A DNA stretch of 64,000 nt from positions 1-64,000 of the forward strand of contig NZ_JAHYCB010000008.1 in the NCBI RefSeq assembly GCF_019430945.1, read 5' to 3'. Under the pieces are notes generated by a model. It ran no database searches. It was not told where the DNA came from and saw only the letters and a program-made list of their open reading frames with translations. The position numbers and the translations under genes are program-made. Within the stretch, counting starts at the first letter, position 1. Each line of letters starts with the position of its first letter. This document shows, piece after piece, positions 27,654 to 36,902 of the stretch. This stretch comes from Neorhizobium populisoli (lineage in GTDB: Bacteria > Pseudomonadota > Alphaproteobacteria > Rhizobiales > Rhizobiaceae).

Positions 27654-27668
27654 CTCAGCATGGCTGAG
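27654..27668 (+). promoter_or_regulatory. palindromic operator across the abiEi start codon
   Basis: CTCAGC and GCTGAG flank the ATG exactly (27660-27662). AbiEi antitoxins are known to repress their own promoter by binding inverted repeats, so this is a likely autoregulatory site. Confidence 0.5.
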
Positions 27669-28514
27669 CCATCTGCATCACCGTTAAACCGACTGGAGAA
27701 AGACCTCCCCGAAGGGCTGGTCGTGGATGCCGCTTGGCTGGAAGATCACGGTATCGCCAGCAATCTGCGTGCTTACTACGTCAAGGCCGGTTGGCTGGAA
27801 CAGCCGGTGCGCAGCGTCTATAAAAGGCCGCGTGGCACGCTGAGCTGGCAGCAAGTCGTCATATCGCTGCAGACCCTGCTCTTGCGAACGCCGCTCTATG
27901 TTGGCGGGCGCACCGCGCTGGAGCTTCAGGGTTTTGCCCATTACCTCTCGCACGAGACCAAGACCGTTCATCTCTATGGGCCGAATAAGCCGCCGACATG
28001 GTTGGACAAGCTGAACCTTCCGCAACGCTTTGTCTATCACAACAGCGCAACCCTGTTTCGCAACGATCCCATCATGCAAGATCTAGGTAGCCTTGGCTGG
28101 AACATTGGGGATGGATCGCCGCGCGATCTCAGCCGCTTCCAAGGCGGCAGTCTGACGTCACTTCCATGGGGACAATGGGACTGGCCCCTGACCCTTTCAC
28201 AGCCCGAGCGCGCCTATCTCGAAATGCTCGACGAGCTGCCGCGCCATGAGAGTTTCCATCAGGCCGACATGATCATGCAAAGTGCCTCAAATTTCAGCCC
28301 GAGACGGCTGCAAAAGCTGCTGGTAGACTGTGACAGCGTCAAGGTGAAACGCCTGTTTTTCCTCTTTGCGGATCGTCACCGCCATGCGTGGCTCAAGCGT
28401 CTGGACAAGACGGCGATCGATCTGGGCAAGGGCAAACGCATGCTCGTCCCCGGAGGCAGGCTCGATCCGGTCTATCTGATAACCGCGCCGGAGGACCTTG
28501 ATGCCGTTTCGTGA
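27660..28514 (+). CDS. abiEi: type IV toxin-antitoxin system antitoxin AbiEi
   Basis: A 284-residue AbiEi-family protein. The N-terminal 90 residues carry a winged-helix (NLRAYYVKAGWLEQPVRSVYKRP) as in the family, followed by the GGRTALELQGF segment and the C-terminal domain. AbiEi neutralises the AbiEii nucleotidyltransferase without direct binding and represses the operon. The ATG sits at the predicted transcription start and no ribosome-binding site precedes it, so the message is probably leaderless. It overlaps the toxin gene by 14 bases. AbiE systems give abortive-infection phage resistance and can stabilise mobile elements; here it is intact inside an otherwise decayed element, as expected for an addictive module. 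Confidence 0.9.
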   Translation: MAEPSASPLNRLEKDLPEGLVVDAAWLEDHGIASNLRAYYVKAGWLEQPVRSVYKRPRGTLSWQQVVISLQTLLLRTPLYVGGRTALELQGFAHYLSHETKTVHLYGPNKPPTWLDKLNLPQRFVYHNSATLFRNDPIMQDLGSLGWNIGDGSPRDLSRFQGGSLTSLPWGQWDWPLTLSQPERAYLEMLDELPRHESFHQADMIMQSASNFSPRRLQKLLVDCDSVKVKRLFFLFADRHRHAWLKRLDKTAIDLGKGKRMLVPGGRLDPVYLITAPEDLDAVS

Positions 28515-29418
28515 CCAGTACCAGGCCCAGGTTCGGCTGCTCATGCGCCTTCTTCCCATCGTAGCGCGCGAAGCCTGTTTCGCGCTCAAGGGCGGAACGG
28601 CGATCAACCTCTTTGTGCGCAACATGCCGCGTCTCTCGGTCGATATCGATCTGATGTATCTGCCGATCCATGACAGGCCGGAGGCTTTGGCTGGGATCGA
28701 TGCCGCGATGAAGCGCATCAAGGCCGCAGCATTGGCGGAGCTGCCTGGCTCGCGCATCACCGAAAACATTCACGATGGTGCAATCCTTCGCCTTCTCGTG
28801 ATTGCGGAAAGCACACAGGTCAAGATCGAAGTCTCTCCCGTATTGCGCGGTGTGGTCCATGAGCCCTCCACCATTCCGGTCACCGAAGCAGTCGAAGAGG
28901 CGTTCGGCTTTGCGGAGACCAGCGTCGTATCCTTCGAAGACCTGTTTGCCGGCAAGCTTGTTGCAGCGCTGGACCGGCAGCATCCGCGTGACCTCTTCGA
29001 TGTGCAAGGCTTGCTTGCCCATGAAGGTCTGAGCAGCGACCTCCGAGAAGCGTTCATAGTTTACCTACTCAGTCACAACCGCCCCATGGGTGAAGTGCTT
29101 TCGGGCCGCGTCAAGGACCTCGCAAACGAATACAGCAATGGCTTCGAAGGCATGACCGAGGAGACTGTCGCAATCGATGAACTGGTCCAAACCCAGCATG
29201 AAATGATCGAGGTGTTGGTCGGCGGAATGCCGGATCACCACCGGGATTTTCTGATCGGCTTCGAGCGCGGGCAACCGGACTGGTCCTTGCTGAAGATTGG
29301 CCACGTGGCGGAGCTTCCCGCCATCCGTTGGCGCCAACGCAATCTCGGCAAACTCAACCCGGACCAACGTTCAGCCCTGGTCGAATTGCTACGATCTTCC
29401 CTTGAACGGAGTGCCTAG
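28501..29418 (+). CDS. abiEii: type IV toxin AbiEii, nucleotidyltransferase
   Basis: A 305-residue nucleotidyltransferase toxin of the AbiEii/AbiGii family. Motif I is LKGGTAINLF (Gly31-Gly32), the metal-binding pair is DIDLM (Asp48, Asp50), and KIEVSP and the later LFAGKLVAALDRQHPRDLFDV helix are typical. The family blocks growth reversibly, for example by adding nucleotides to tRNA. ATG 28501 lies inside the antitoxin gene (stop at 28512-28514), giving translational coupling; a TTG just before it is unlikely. All visible active-site residues are intact. Confidence 0.9.
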   Translation: MPFRDQYQAQVRLLMRLLPIVAREACFALKGGTAINLFVRNMPRLSVDIDLMYLPIHDRPEALAGIDAAMKRIKAAALAELPGSRITENIHDGAILRLLVIAESTQVKIEVSPVLRGVVHEPSTIPVTEAVEEAFGFAETSVVSFEDLFAGKLVAALDRQHPRDLFDVQGLLAHEGLSSDLREAFIVYLLSHNRPMGEVLSGRVKDLANEYSNGFEGMTEETVAIDELVQTQHEMIEVLVGGMPDHHRDFLIGFERGQPDWSLLKIGHVAELPAIRWRQRNLGKLNPDQRSALVELLRSSLERSA

Positions 29419-29801
29419 AAATACCCGTTCCCTCGGCTTTGATGACGGGGATGCAGCGACATCGGAGCGGCGGCGGGGGCACATTTAGGCTGAGCGCTGA
29501 CCTTCAGGCTTATCCAGGAGGGGAGGGACAACCGGGGTGGGAAGTGAGGCAAGATAAAGCGAACCGGGGGTTCGCGCTCGCTTTACTCGTAAGCTGTTGT
29601 CTGCACATTATTATCCGTGCCTGAAAACGGGGAAGCATCGCAATCAGCGATGTGCGACGAATTTCAGATCCGACTGATATCCTCTTTGGTATTGGAGGTT
29701 AGCGGGCATCTGCCGCGAGGTGCGCTACGCCGATCTACGCGGGTCCAAGTCTTTTTGCGCCCGCCTGCGATGACAGCAATTTCCTGCTTGCCAGGCCGAC
29801 G
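29419..29801. other. spacer before relaxase relic
   Basis: 383 bases without a supportable gene. A GCGAACC-GGG-GGTTCGC hairpin at 29559-29575, about 230 bases before the relaxase relic, could be the operon terminator or part of an old transfer origin; I cannot tell which. Confidence 0.4.
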
Positions 29802-31797
29802 ATGGGCGTCATATCTGCCGATATGGCCGACCGTGAAGACAACAATTTCCGCATCAGACTAGGCCGACCGAAAAGCCGAGGTGGTGCCGCCAACCTACAC
29901 TCGAAGCCATTCATCACGCAGGTGAATATCGCCGTGCGTAAGGCAGGCGGAAACCCGAACAGGATTGGCAGGGAGTTGAGGCAGGGGAGCGGGCGGTTCA
30001 ATTCCCGAGGCCGTAGTGCGAAACTGGTGCCGTCCTTTCCAAAAGACGGTGGCGGATGGACTCGCGATGGCAGCGGCACCCGGTTCCGTTCACGGCGTGT
30101 CGTCGTCAAGGCACGGGTGGTCAAACTTGCCCCGCAGCGGGGGCAGTCGCGTGGCTCGAAATTCCGCTCGACTTCGGCAAAAGCGGTCGATGCGCACCTG
30201 CGCTATCTGGAACGCGATGGCGTGACGAAGGATGGCGAGAAGGGCAGGGTGTATTCCGCCATCGAGGACGAAGCCGACGGCAAGGCGTTCGTGGAGCGGG
30301 GACGCGACGACCGGCATCAGTTCCGGTTCATCGTCGCCCCCGAAGATGCAGCCGACATGGCGGACATGCGTTCCTTCACCCGTGACCTCATGAGGCAGAT
30401 GGAAAGCGATCTCGGTACGAAGCTGGATTGGGTAGCCGTCGATCACCACAATACCGGTCATCCCCACACCCATGTCATCGTCCGTGGGTGCTTGAGGATG
30501 GCCGCATCCTCAACATTGCCGGCGACTATATCGCCCATGGGGTCCGCCACCGGGCACAAGAGCTGGTGACGCTGGAACTGGGCCAGGAGAGCGAGTTGGA
30601 GGTCGCGGCGAAACTGCGCCATGAGGTGGAGGCCGAACGTTTGACCCGTCTCGACAGGATGTTGATGGCGGAAAGCCAGGAACACGGTGTCATCGACCTC
30701 CGTCCCGATGCCTCCGACAGCTACACCGTCCGGTCCAACCGATCGCTGCTGATTGACGGGCGAAGCGCCTGAAGCGATATGGCTTGGCCGATGAGATCGA
30801 AACTGGACGATGGGCAATCTGCAACAACGCGGAACAGACGCTACGAGCCCTTGGTGAGCGCGGCGATATAATCAAGACCATGCACCGGGCGCTGGAGGAT
30901 CACGGTCTTGCCGATGAGCGTGGTGCCCGCGATTACATCACCCACGGTAAAAGCATCACCGAGCCAATTGTCGGGCGGGTTCTTGCCAAGGGACTGGCAG
31001 GCGACGAGATGAGCGACCGTCTGCATCTGGTCATCGACGGCGTGGACGGACATACCCATTATGTCGAGACGGGAGATATCGGCCGGCTCGACGATCTCCA
31101 TCGCGGCCATCATCTCCCTCGACCCGGTCCCGCCGAAGACCGAACCCAGGGCATCGGACATCAACATCCGCGACATGGCCGCCAACAACGACGGTATCTA
31201 CCGCCCGGGCGAACATCTGGAGCAGGCAAGGGCAAAGATCGAGAAGCTCGGCGGTGATCCCGACGCCTTCATCCGCTCCCATGTCCGTTGTCTGGAAGCA
31301 CTCCGCCGTGCCGGTCATGTCGAGCGGATCGATGCCGATCACTGGAAGGTCCCCGGTGATCTCCCCGAACGCGGCATGGCCTATGACGCCAGAGACCAGG
31401 CCAAGGACTTTACCGTTTGCACGTTGTCTACCCTCGACCTCAACAGACAGGTCGGCAGCGACGGCGCGACATGGCTGGACCGGGAGCTTGTAGCGCCCAA
31501 GGATCTGCTGCAGCGACTGGAGCGAACCGAGATCGACCGCGTGGCCGGCAGATGGCGGCGGAGCGGGGTCTGTCCTACGCACCGAGCCAGGCGGCGGAAT
31601 ATGTCAGCGGATCACTGAATGGCAGCGTCACTCTCGCCAGCGGGCGATTTGCCATGCTTGATGATGGCATTGGCTTCCAGCTTGTGCCGTGGCAACCGGC
31701 GCTCGACCAAGGGATCGGTCAACACATCAGCGGAGTGGTGAGAGACGGCGGTGGGGTTGATTGGAGTTTCGCGAGGAAGCGGGGGTTGGGTCTATAG
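29802..31797 (+). pseudogene. VirD2-like relaxase (DUF3363 type), multiply frameshifted
   Basis: The first 230 residues read as a mobilisation relaxase of the VirD2/DUF3363 family, with YLERDGVTKDGEKG and the metal-binding HNTGHPHTHV triad. It then shifts frame at about 30495, has a stop near 30770, and shifts again near 31100 and 31545; each piece (LEDGRILNIAGDYIAHG, ALEDHGLADERGARDYI, DMAANNDGIYRPGEHLEQ, WQPALDQGIGQHISGV) continues the same family in order. At least four lesions make it a pseudogene. It shows this region came from a conjugative or mobilisable element of rhizobial type and can no longer transfer itself. Confidence 0.85.
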
Positions 31798-31815
31798 TTC
31801 AGCTCGGCTGTCCTG

Positions 31816-32067
31816 CTACTCGTTTGATGGCTTCGCGAAACGAACTCCGGCACCGCCGCCATTTTCCGGGATAAACTCGATCCCTGCATTTTCCAGCGCT
31901 GACTGAAGGGCTTTAAGATTTGCGGCGGTAATCGTTGGTGCCGTGTCTTCCGCTTCAGCGCGACGAACAGTGGAGATTCCGACCACTGCGGCTTGGGCAA
32001 GGTCTTGTGCTGTCCACCGGATCAATCCCCGCGCGGCCCGTATTTGAGCCCCTGTTATCGGTTTCAT
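31816..32067 (-). CDS. XRE-type helix-turn-helix regulator
   Basis: An 83-residue protein with a single helix-turn-helix of the Cro/C1 type (QIRAARGLIRWTAQDLAQAAVVGISTVRRAE) and a short tail IEFIPENGGGAGVRF typical of small rhizobial XRE proteins. It follows the relaxase relic on the opposite strand. Short HTH proteins of this group are common on plasmids and ICEs; the target is unknown. Intact start and stop suggest that it is still expressed. It is 160 bases from the divergent 217-residue gene and could regulate it (inference). Confidence 0.8.
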   Translation of the reverse strand: MKPITGAQIRAARGLIRWTAQDLAQAAVVGISTVRRAEAEDTAPTITAANLKALQSALENAGIEFIPENGGGAGVRFAKPSNE

Positions 32068-32227
32068 CTTGTCCGTTTCAGTTTGAATGTTTCTGGTTCA
32101 TATGGTATTTATTGGTTCAGTGTTGTTTGGCTGCCAGTTCTGCCACGGCCAAGACACTGCGGCTGTACGAGGTGCTCGTAACACCCAGCACAGCCTGACC
32201 ATAACCAAGTTATAGGGAACTCGGATC

Positions 32228-32881
32228 ATGGCTGATTCCGACAATAGCAGAACTTTGCCTATCGTCACGCGGCGGAGATTGCTTTCCACGTCGGCGGCGT
32301 GGCTAGCGGCGCAGGTTGGGGATGACAATGCGGCGCTTCATCCCGCATACGACCCGCCTGACGGTGGCGATCAAACGCTGATGTTGTGGCGGGAGTGGAG
32401 CGCGGCCCATGAGCAGGTCGAGAAGTTCTGCCGAAGGCAGCAGCGACTGGAAACTGCTCTGATCGCGGCTGTCGGGTTCCCCCAAGTTGATCTTGCCGTG
32501 CCCGACCAGGAATGCGTGGTCGCGGCTTTCTCAGTGAAGGAGATCGACCACCGATTTGGCGATGCGCCGGAATACCGCGATGCAAAGATGCGTGCGAAAG
32601 CGGTTTTTGCAGAGCGGCAAGCCGCCTGGGACTCGCTTGACGAGGGGCTCGGATACAGTCGCGCCAAGCAGGCGGAAGAAGAAGCGTTTGCGATGCGGGC
32701 GGAACGATTGGAAGTCCTATTTATGCACCCGGCTCACTCGGTTGCCGGTGCAGCGGCAAAACTCCATGCCTTGGTTACTATGGCAGAGGAAGACGGCTCA
32801 CGCCACGAATTCCCGTGGCCGCAAATCCGGGCTGTGATGGCTGACCTGATCAGTCTGGGGAATGGACCTTCGGGTATTTGA
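32228..32881 (+). CDS. hypothetical protein of rhizobial mobile elements
   Basis: A 217-residue soluble protein. The first 25 residues (TRRRLLSTSAAWLAAQVG) resemble a twin-arginine-like start but lack a proper hydrophobic core. The rest is helical and rich in Ala, Glu and Arg (WREWSAAHEQVEKFCRRQQRLE), suggesting a coiled-coil. I recognise no functional domain; proteins of this make-up often follow relaxase genes in rhizobial mobile elements. Divergent from the small XRE regulator. Intact frame with ATG at 32228. Confidence 0.6.
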   Translation: MADSDNSRTLPIVTRRRLLSTSAAWLAAQVGDDNAALHPAYDPPDGGDQTLMLWREWSAAHEQVEKFCRRQQRLETALIAAVGFPQVDLAVPDQECVVAAFSVKEIDHRFGDAPEYRDAKMRAKAVFAERQAAWDSLDEGLGYSRAKQAEEEAFAMRAERLEVLFMHPAHSVAGAAAKLHALVTMAEEDGSRHEFPWPQIRAVMADLISLGNGPSGI

Positions 32882-33206
32882 TTGGGTTCAGGCTTCCGGT
32901 CACGCCGCAAAGGAACGCTTTGCGCCTTGATCTCGGACGACTAGCACGGTTGTGTTTCCGCCAGAAAGCTCATCTGCTGCGCCTTGAGTGAAGCGCCAGA
33001 ACTGGGCTTGTTGTCCGATGCGGCGGGAACTACAAAACCATCGCTATTCGACTGAGGGGATCAAGCCATTCGCATCTGCCGGGCGAGGAGCCATCTTATC
33101 AATCTTCCTGGGTAATGGCCGCGAGTCTATCGCCGCCCCGCTGACCGCCATGTCCGTTATAACCTCGATAGTGCTTTAGGCTGCTGCCGGACAATTCAGC
33201 CGCCGA
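32882..33206. other. spacer, nothing recognised
   Basis: 325 bases between the hypothetical gene and the NdpA-like gene. Short open frames lack start signals or family resemblance. No terminator or tRNA is apparent. Confidence 0.4.
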
Positions 33207-34412
33207 TTGGTTTCCCGGCCAACCCATGCGGGGGGTTTCGAAAACCTAACGGATATCCAAGGTAGTGAAACACACGAACGAAGCACGTGTATACAAAGCA
33301 TTGCCGCGTCTTTTACTTTGAGTGGCGGATATTTACGGGAGGACGTTCTTGAGTTTTTTAATGATGCCAAATTCGAAAGCATCGCGATCAAGAAGATGAT
33401 CGTGCATGTGGTAGGTGGAAAGCAAGACTTCGCTCCACAGCCCGCGCTTCCAGTTGACGAGGACCCGCATATTGCCTTCTTCCTTGCACGCATCGTCGAC
33501 GCTGCGGTAAGCCCAGTTCACAAATTCGATGATAAATCTGCGATCAGCGCCCTTTTGAAAGAGATGGCAACAGGCGATAGAACGTTCGAAGAGGGCGGAA
33601 AAGAACTTGCGCGTCGCTTCAAGTTGGACCACGTGGGATCGAGCAGTGGCGGTGCCTTTTTCGTTTTCCAGCTTGGCACGAACGATCCAAAGACGTCCTT
33701 CTATAGTCTTATCAAATACGACTACCGTGAGGCCGTCGAACTGTACGCAAAAGACGGCAAGAATGCCTTCCGGCAGATCGTGCAGGCTTTCATCAAGGAA
33801 AAGCGCGCGATCCAGAAATCCTGCCTCATCCGCGTGAGGGATGGTGTCGTCGATGGTGAGGTATCGGCGTTCGATAGAACGGGCGAAGCCCCAGATCTTA
33901 CTGACTACTTCCAGAAATTCTTGGAAGTCCGACGTGATCGCGATAGTAAGGAGCTGAGCGATAGGTTGAGTGCCGTTCTCCGCGACACCCTACGCGACTG
34001 CAAGAAGCATCTGCCGGGGAATGACGCGAAGCTGGCGCTGAACGTCACCAAGGAATCGCTGAGTGGCCGCGATACGGTAGATGACGAAGCGATCAGGGAA
34101 GCAATCTTCGTTGCCGCGGGTCGGCCCGCTGAAGATATTAGGGCAGAGATCGACAAGTCGCTCGAACGGCACCTCAAGAGCCAGAAGTTGACAGGCGTGT
34201 CTTTCAAGCCGGATCCTAGAACGCTTAGACGCGCGCCGCGTATCAAGGTCAGGACTGCTGAAGACGTCCTAATCGAATATGCAGGCGAGCAGGAAGACCG
34301 TGCGGTCACGCGGACAAAGGACGAGCGAGGCGGATGGGTTATCACGTTCAAAACATCAGAAGCTCTAGTCGAAGATGATTTCGCCGGAAAAGGGGCTGGC
34401 CGAGGCGCTTGA
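33207..34412 (+). CDS. NdpA-like nucleoid-associated protein
   Basis: A protein of up to 401 residues resembling the 37-kDa nucleoid-associated (NdpA/YejK) family: AIKKMIVHVVGG near the start, then FFLARIVDAAVS, FVFQLGTNDPKTSFYSLIKYDY in the centre and DLTDYFQKFLEVRR with downstream helices. The family binds DNA or RNA and related proteins appear in accessory islands. The start is unclear. The frame opens with a TTG at 33207 without a ribosome-binding site; the first family-like segment comes some 60 codons later, near the ATG at 33396. Either a non-ATG start is used or the 5' end was lost. It overlaps the next gene by 38 bases, suggesting a functional pair. Confidence 0.6.
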   Translation: MVSRPTHAGGFENLTDIQGSETHERSTCIQSIAASFTLSGGYLREDVLEFFNDAKFESIAIKKMIVHVVGGKQDFAPQPALPVDEDPHIAFFLARIVDAAVSPVHKFDDKSAISALLKEMATGDRTFEEGGKELARRFKLDHVGSSSGGAFFVFQLGTNDPKTSFYSLIKYDYREAVELYAKDGKNAFRQIVQAFIKEKRAIQKSCLIRVRDGVVDGEVSAFDRTGEAPDLTDYFQKFLEVRRDRDSKELSDRLSAVLRDTLRDCKKHLPGNDAKLALNVTKESLSGRDTVDDEAIREAIFVAAGRPAEDIRAEIDKSLERHLKSQKLTGVSFKPDPRTLRRAPRIKVRTAEDVLIEYAGEQEDRAVTRTKDERGGWVITFKTSEALVEDDFAGKGAGRGA

Positions 34413-35046
34413 CGCTTGGGCGCTCGAAGGCCGGGCGCTGATCACGGAGCACGCGGGTGACATCGTTGTGGGTAAGCTCTCCGCTGCCGACGCACTTGAG
34501 CTCGTCCGCAGTCTGGAGGCTCTCGGCTGGAACCACTCCATCGAAGACGGATCGCCAGCCATCGTCACAAAGGATCAGCTTGACGCCGAATACGAACCCT
34601 TCCGCATTACAGCCGAGAAGCCCGCCGTTCCGAAGGGACGTGATCACATCCTCACAAACGTAGGCCTGAAAGACTGGTTGGGACGTCCTCCCGCTCATTC
34701 CATCGTTGAAGCCAGCCGTCTCCAAGTCGGCTTTGGAACGCTTTCCGTCAAATTCGTTACCCGGGAACTTCCTGGTAGCTTCGAGCCGGAAGTGCTCTCC
34801 TCCGACCCGCGCGCAGTCGTTAAGGATAGTGGTCAGGTTCGTGTTGTGCCAGCCGACGTTTCTCCGTGGATTACAGGAAGAGCACAATACCTAGATCCAA
34901 ACAGCGGACAACGCTTAAAAGCAGAGTGGAGTTTTACTCCAGAAGAGTATAGCTTTCTGCGAGACCTTATCCGTGGTGATTTCAAGCCTCACGTCCGGAT
35001 ACTTCAACGCAAATCCTGCCGCAATCTTGCCCATGGCCGTCTGTGA
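34375..35046 (+). CDS. unknown partner of the NdpA-like protein, 3' end cut
   Basis: The open frame is 223 residues. It begins at ATG 34375 inside the NdpA-like gene, so the two are co-translated. Residues 1-200 (ALDAWALEGRALITEHAGDIV, ALGWNHSIEDGSPAIVTKDQLD) read as a normal soluble protein that I do not recognise. From about residue 200 (34975) the DNA is LysR coding sequence read on the wrong strand, so the original C-terminus was replaced by about 23 unrelated residues. The gene is therefore probably truncated at the edge of the mobile region, unless its end coincides with the junction. Confidence 0.5.
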   Translation: MISPEKGLAEALDAWALEGRALITEHAGDIVVGKLSAADALELVRSLEALGWNHSIEDGSPAIVTKDQLDAEYEPFRITAEKPAVPKGRDHILTNVGLKDWLGRPPAHSIVEASRLQVGFGTLSVKFVTRELPGSFEPEVLSSDPRAVVKDSGQVRVVPADVSPWITGRAQYLDPNSGQRLKAEWSFTPEEYSFLRDLIRGDFKPHVRILQRKSCRNLAHGRL

Positions 35047-35349
35047 CAGAAGGAGTGGCGCGCTGATCCGTAACCTGCCGCGCGGTTTTTCTGAGCGGGA
35101 TGCGATGCTGGCCGCGGTTTCGTCGAGTTCCATAAGGAGAACGACCGTTCGCTCGTGAAGGGCGCGCCCTTCCTCGGTGAGTTTCAGATTGCGCGCGCCG
35201 CGCTCGAACAGCCGGATTTCAAGTGCAGCCTCCAATTCCATGACGCGTCGCGACAGGGTCGCCTTCGGTCTCCCCGTGGCGCGTGCGGCTTTGCCGAAGC
35301 CGCCATGGCGGGCAACGAGATTGAAATCGGCGAGTGCGATCAGGTCCAT
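34915..35349 (-). pseudogene. LysR-family regulator, truncated at island junction
   Basis: The first 125 residues are a normal LysR N-terminus: DLIALADFNLVARHGGFGKAAR, the helix-turn-helix with ATGRPKATLSRRVMELE, and the start of the effector domain (RLRISAPLLLSQ, ALKYPDVRLEITTD). Family members run to about 300 residues; here similarity ends near 34970 and 17 unrelated residues follow. The effector domain is missing, so ligand control is lost, though the DNA-binding domain could still act. It is divergent from the NmrA-type gene it probably regulated. Confidence 0.8.
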
Positions 35350-35455
35350 ATTCGTTCCACTATTGAGACGGTCTGTCTAAATTGATGGTCTATTGGACCG
35401 CCAATGAACCAATCATGTTCGGGGTGTCAAGCAAACACATCAGGAGATACCCCCA

Positions 35456-36322
35456 ATGACCATTCTTGTTACCGGCGCCACAGGCAATATCGGCGTCCAG
35501 GTTGTTCAGAACCTCGTCGACCGCGGCGCTGATGTTCGTGCCTTCGTTCGCGATCCTGCGAAAGTCGCTTTCCCAGCCGGCGTTGATGTCGTCAAAGGTG
35601 ACTTTCTCGACGTCGATTCCCTTCGCGCCGCCTTTGACGGTGTGTCGACCCTCTTCGTGCTGAATGCCGTCGCGCCCGACGAGTTCACCCAGGCGCTGAT
35701 CGCCCTCAATGTTGCCCGCGCTGCTGGCATCGAGAGGATCGTCTATCTGTCGGTCATCCATCCCGACGTCTACGTGAATGTTCCGCACTTCGCTGGCAAG
35801 TTTGGCGTCGAGCGGATGATCGAGCAAATGGGGCTGGCGGCGACCATCCTGCGCCCTGCCTACTTCATTCAGAACGACCTGATGATCAAGGACGCAATCA
35901 CGGGCTACGGTGTCTATCCGATGCCGGTCGGCGACAAGGGCCTCGCCATGATCGACGTGCGCGACATTGCCGAAATCGCCGCCCTTGAGCTGCTGCGCCG
36001 CGACCAGGCCGATGGGCCGCCTCCCCTGGACCGCATTAACCTGGTCGGCCCCGACACTTTAAAGGGAAGCGATATCGCCGCCATCTGGTCGGAAGCCCTT
36101 TCCCGCCCGATCCACTATGCCGGCGGCGATATGTCGGCCTTCGAACAGAACCTCAGGCAGTTCATGCCGCCATGGATGGCATACGACATGCGCATGATGG
36201 GCGAGCGTTTCCTGACAGACGGGATGCTTCCTGAAGCCGGCGACGCCGAGCGGCTGACGGCAATGCTCGGGCGGCCGCTGCGCTCTTACCGCAACTTTAT
36301 ATCGGAAGTCGCCGCCGCGTAA
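35456..36322 (+). CDS. NmrA-like NAD(P)-binding oxidoreductase
   Basis: A 288-residue atypical short-chain dehydrogenase of the NmrA/HSCARG type. The N-terminal Rossmann motif is VTGATGNIGVQVV; later RIVYLSVIHPDVYVNVP and ATILRPAYFIQNDL are typical of the group. The usual catalytic Tyr-Lys pair is not obvious, so it may sense NAD(P)H or act on quinones rather than be a standard dehydrogenase. It is divergent from the truncated LysR gene with about 105 bases between them, the common LysR-target arrangement. It heads a group with the DUF1857 and second oxidoreductase genes. Confidence 0.85.
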   Translation: MTILVTGATGNIGVQVVQNLVDRGADVRAFVRDPAKVAFPAGVDVVKGDFLDVDSLRAAFDGVSTLFVLNAVAPDEFTQALIALNVARAAGIERIVYLSVIHPDVYVNVPHFAGKFGVERMIEQMGLAATILRPAYFIQNDLMIKDAITGYGVYPMPVGDKGLAMIDVRDIAEIAALELLRRDQADGPPPLDRINLVGPDTLKGSDIAAIWSEALSRPIHYAGGDMSAFEQNLRQFMPPWMAYDMRMMGERFLTDGMLPEAGDAERLTAMLGRPLRSYRNFISEVAAA

Positions 36323-36361
36323 GGCGAGGAAGTCTCTCAAATTCAGAAAAGGACCAGTATC

Positions 36362-36835
36362 ATGATTTACTCGACTGCAACCGTTCCGGTGAATCCGGAA
36401 GGCGAAACCAGGCTGACCCGCGACCAGGTCTGGAAGGGCCTGGAGCTCAAGGCGCGAGACGCCCGCCTGTTTCTCCCGCCCGGCCTCTGCACCCGCTGCG
36501 ACGTGGTGGAGGAAAGCGCCACCCATTTCGTGCGCGAAGCCACAATTGCCGGATCCGACCTTCGCGAGATCATCACGCTGGAAGTCCAGAGCAAGGTCAC
36601 CTTTTTCCAGGCGACCGGTCCCCGCGAGGGCGCCATTGTCAACGAGCTGTTCGAAGACGAAGCCGGCGAGCTGCAGCTGAAATTCTATTGCTACATCGGC
36701 CTTCGCGGCAAACAGTCAAATGGCCCTGAAGAACAAGCGGAGAAAGCTCAGTTCGACAGCGACAAGGGCTACAAGGCCGCCTTGCTGTCCACCTTGAAGC
36801 GCACCCGCGAGCTGGTTGTCGAAGGCCGGCTCTGA
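36362..36835 (+). CDS. DUF1857/AtaL-like SRPBCC protein
   Basis: A 157-residue protein of the AtaL-like (DUF1857) branch of the SRPBCC fold, which forms a hydrophobic ligand pocket. The start MIYSTATVPVN, the segment LTRDQVWKGLELKARDARLFLPPG and FQATGPREGAIVNELFED match the family. Its ligand is not known. It follows the NmrA-type gene by 39 bases and is followed by another NAD(P)-binding gene, suggesting one operon acting on a small organic compound. Confidence 0.78.
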   Translation: MIYSTATVPVNPEGETRLTRDQVWKGLELKARDARLFLPPGLCTRCDVVEESATHFVREATIAGSDLREIITLEVQSKVTFFQATGPREGAIVNELFEDEAGELQLKFYCYIGLRGKQSNGPEEQAEKAQFDSDKGYKAALLSTLKRTRELVVEGRL

Positions 36836-36902
36836 TCATCATCAAAAATCAACTGCGACAGGGCGGCCTCTGAAAGGCGCCTATCCTGAAGAGGACAAAA
36901 CC

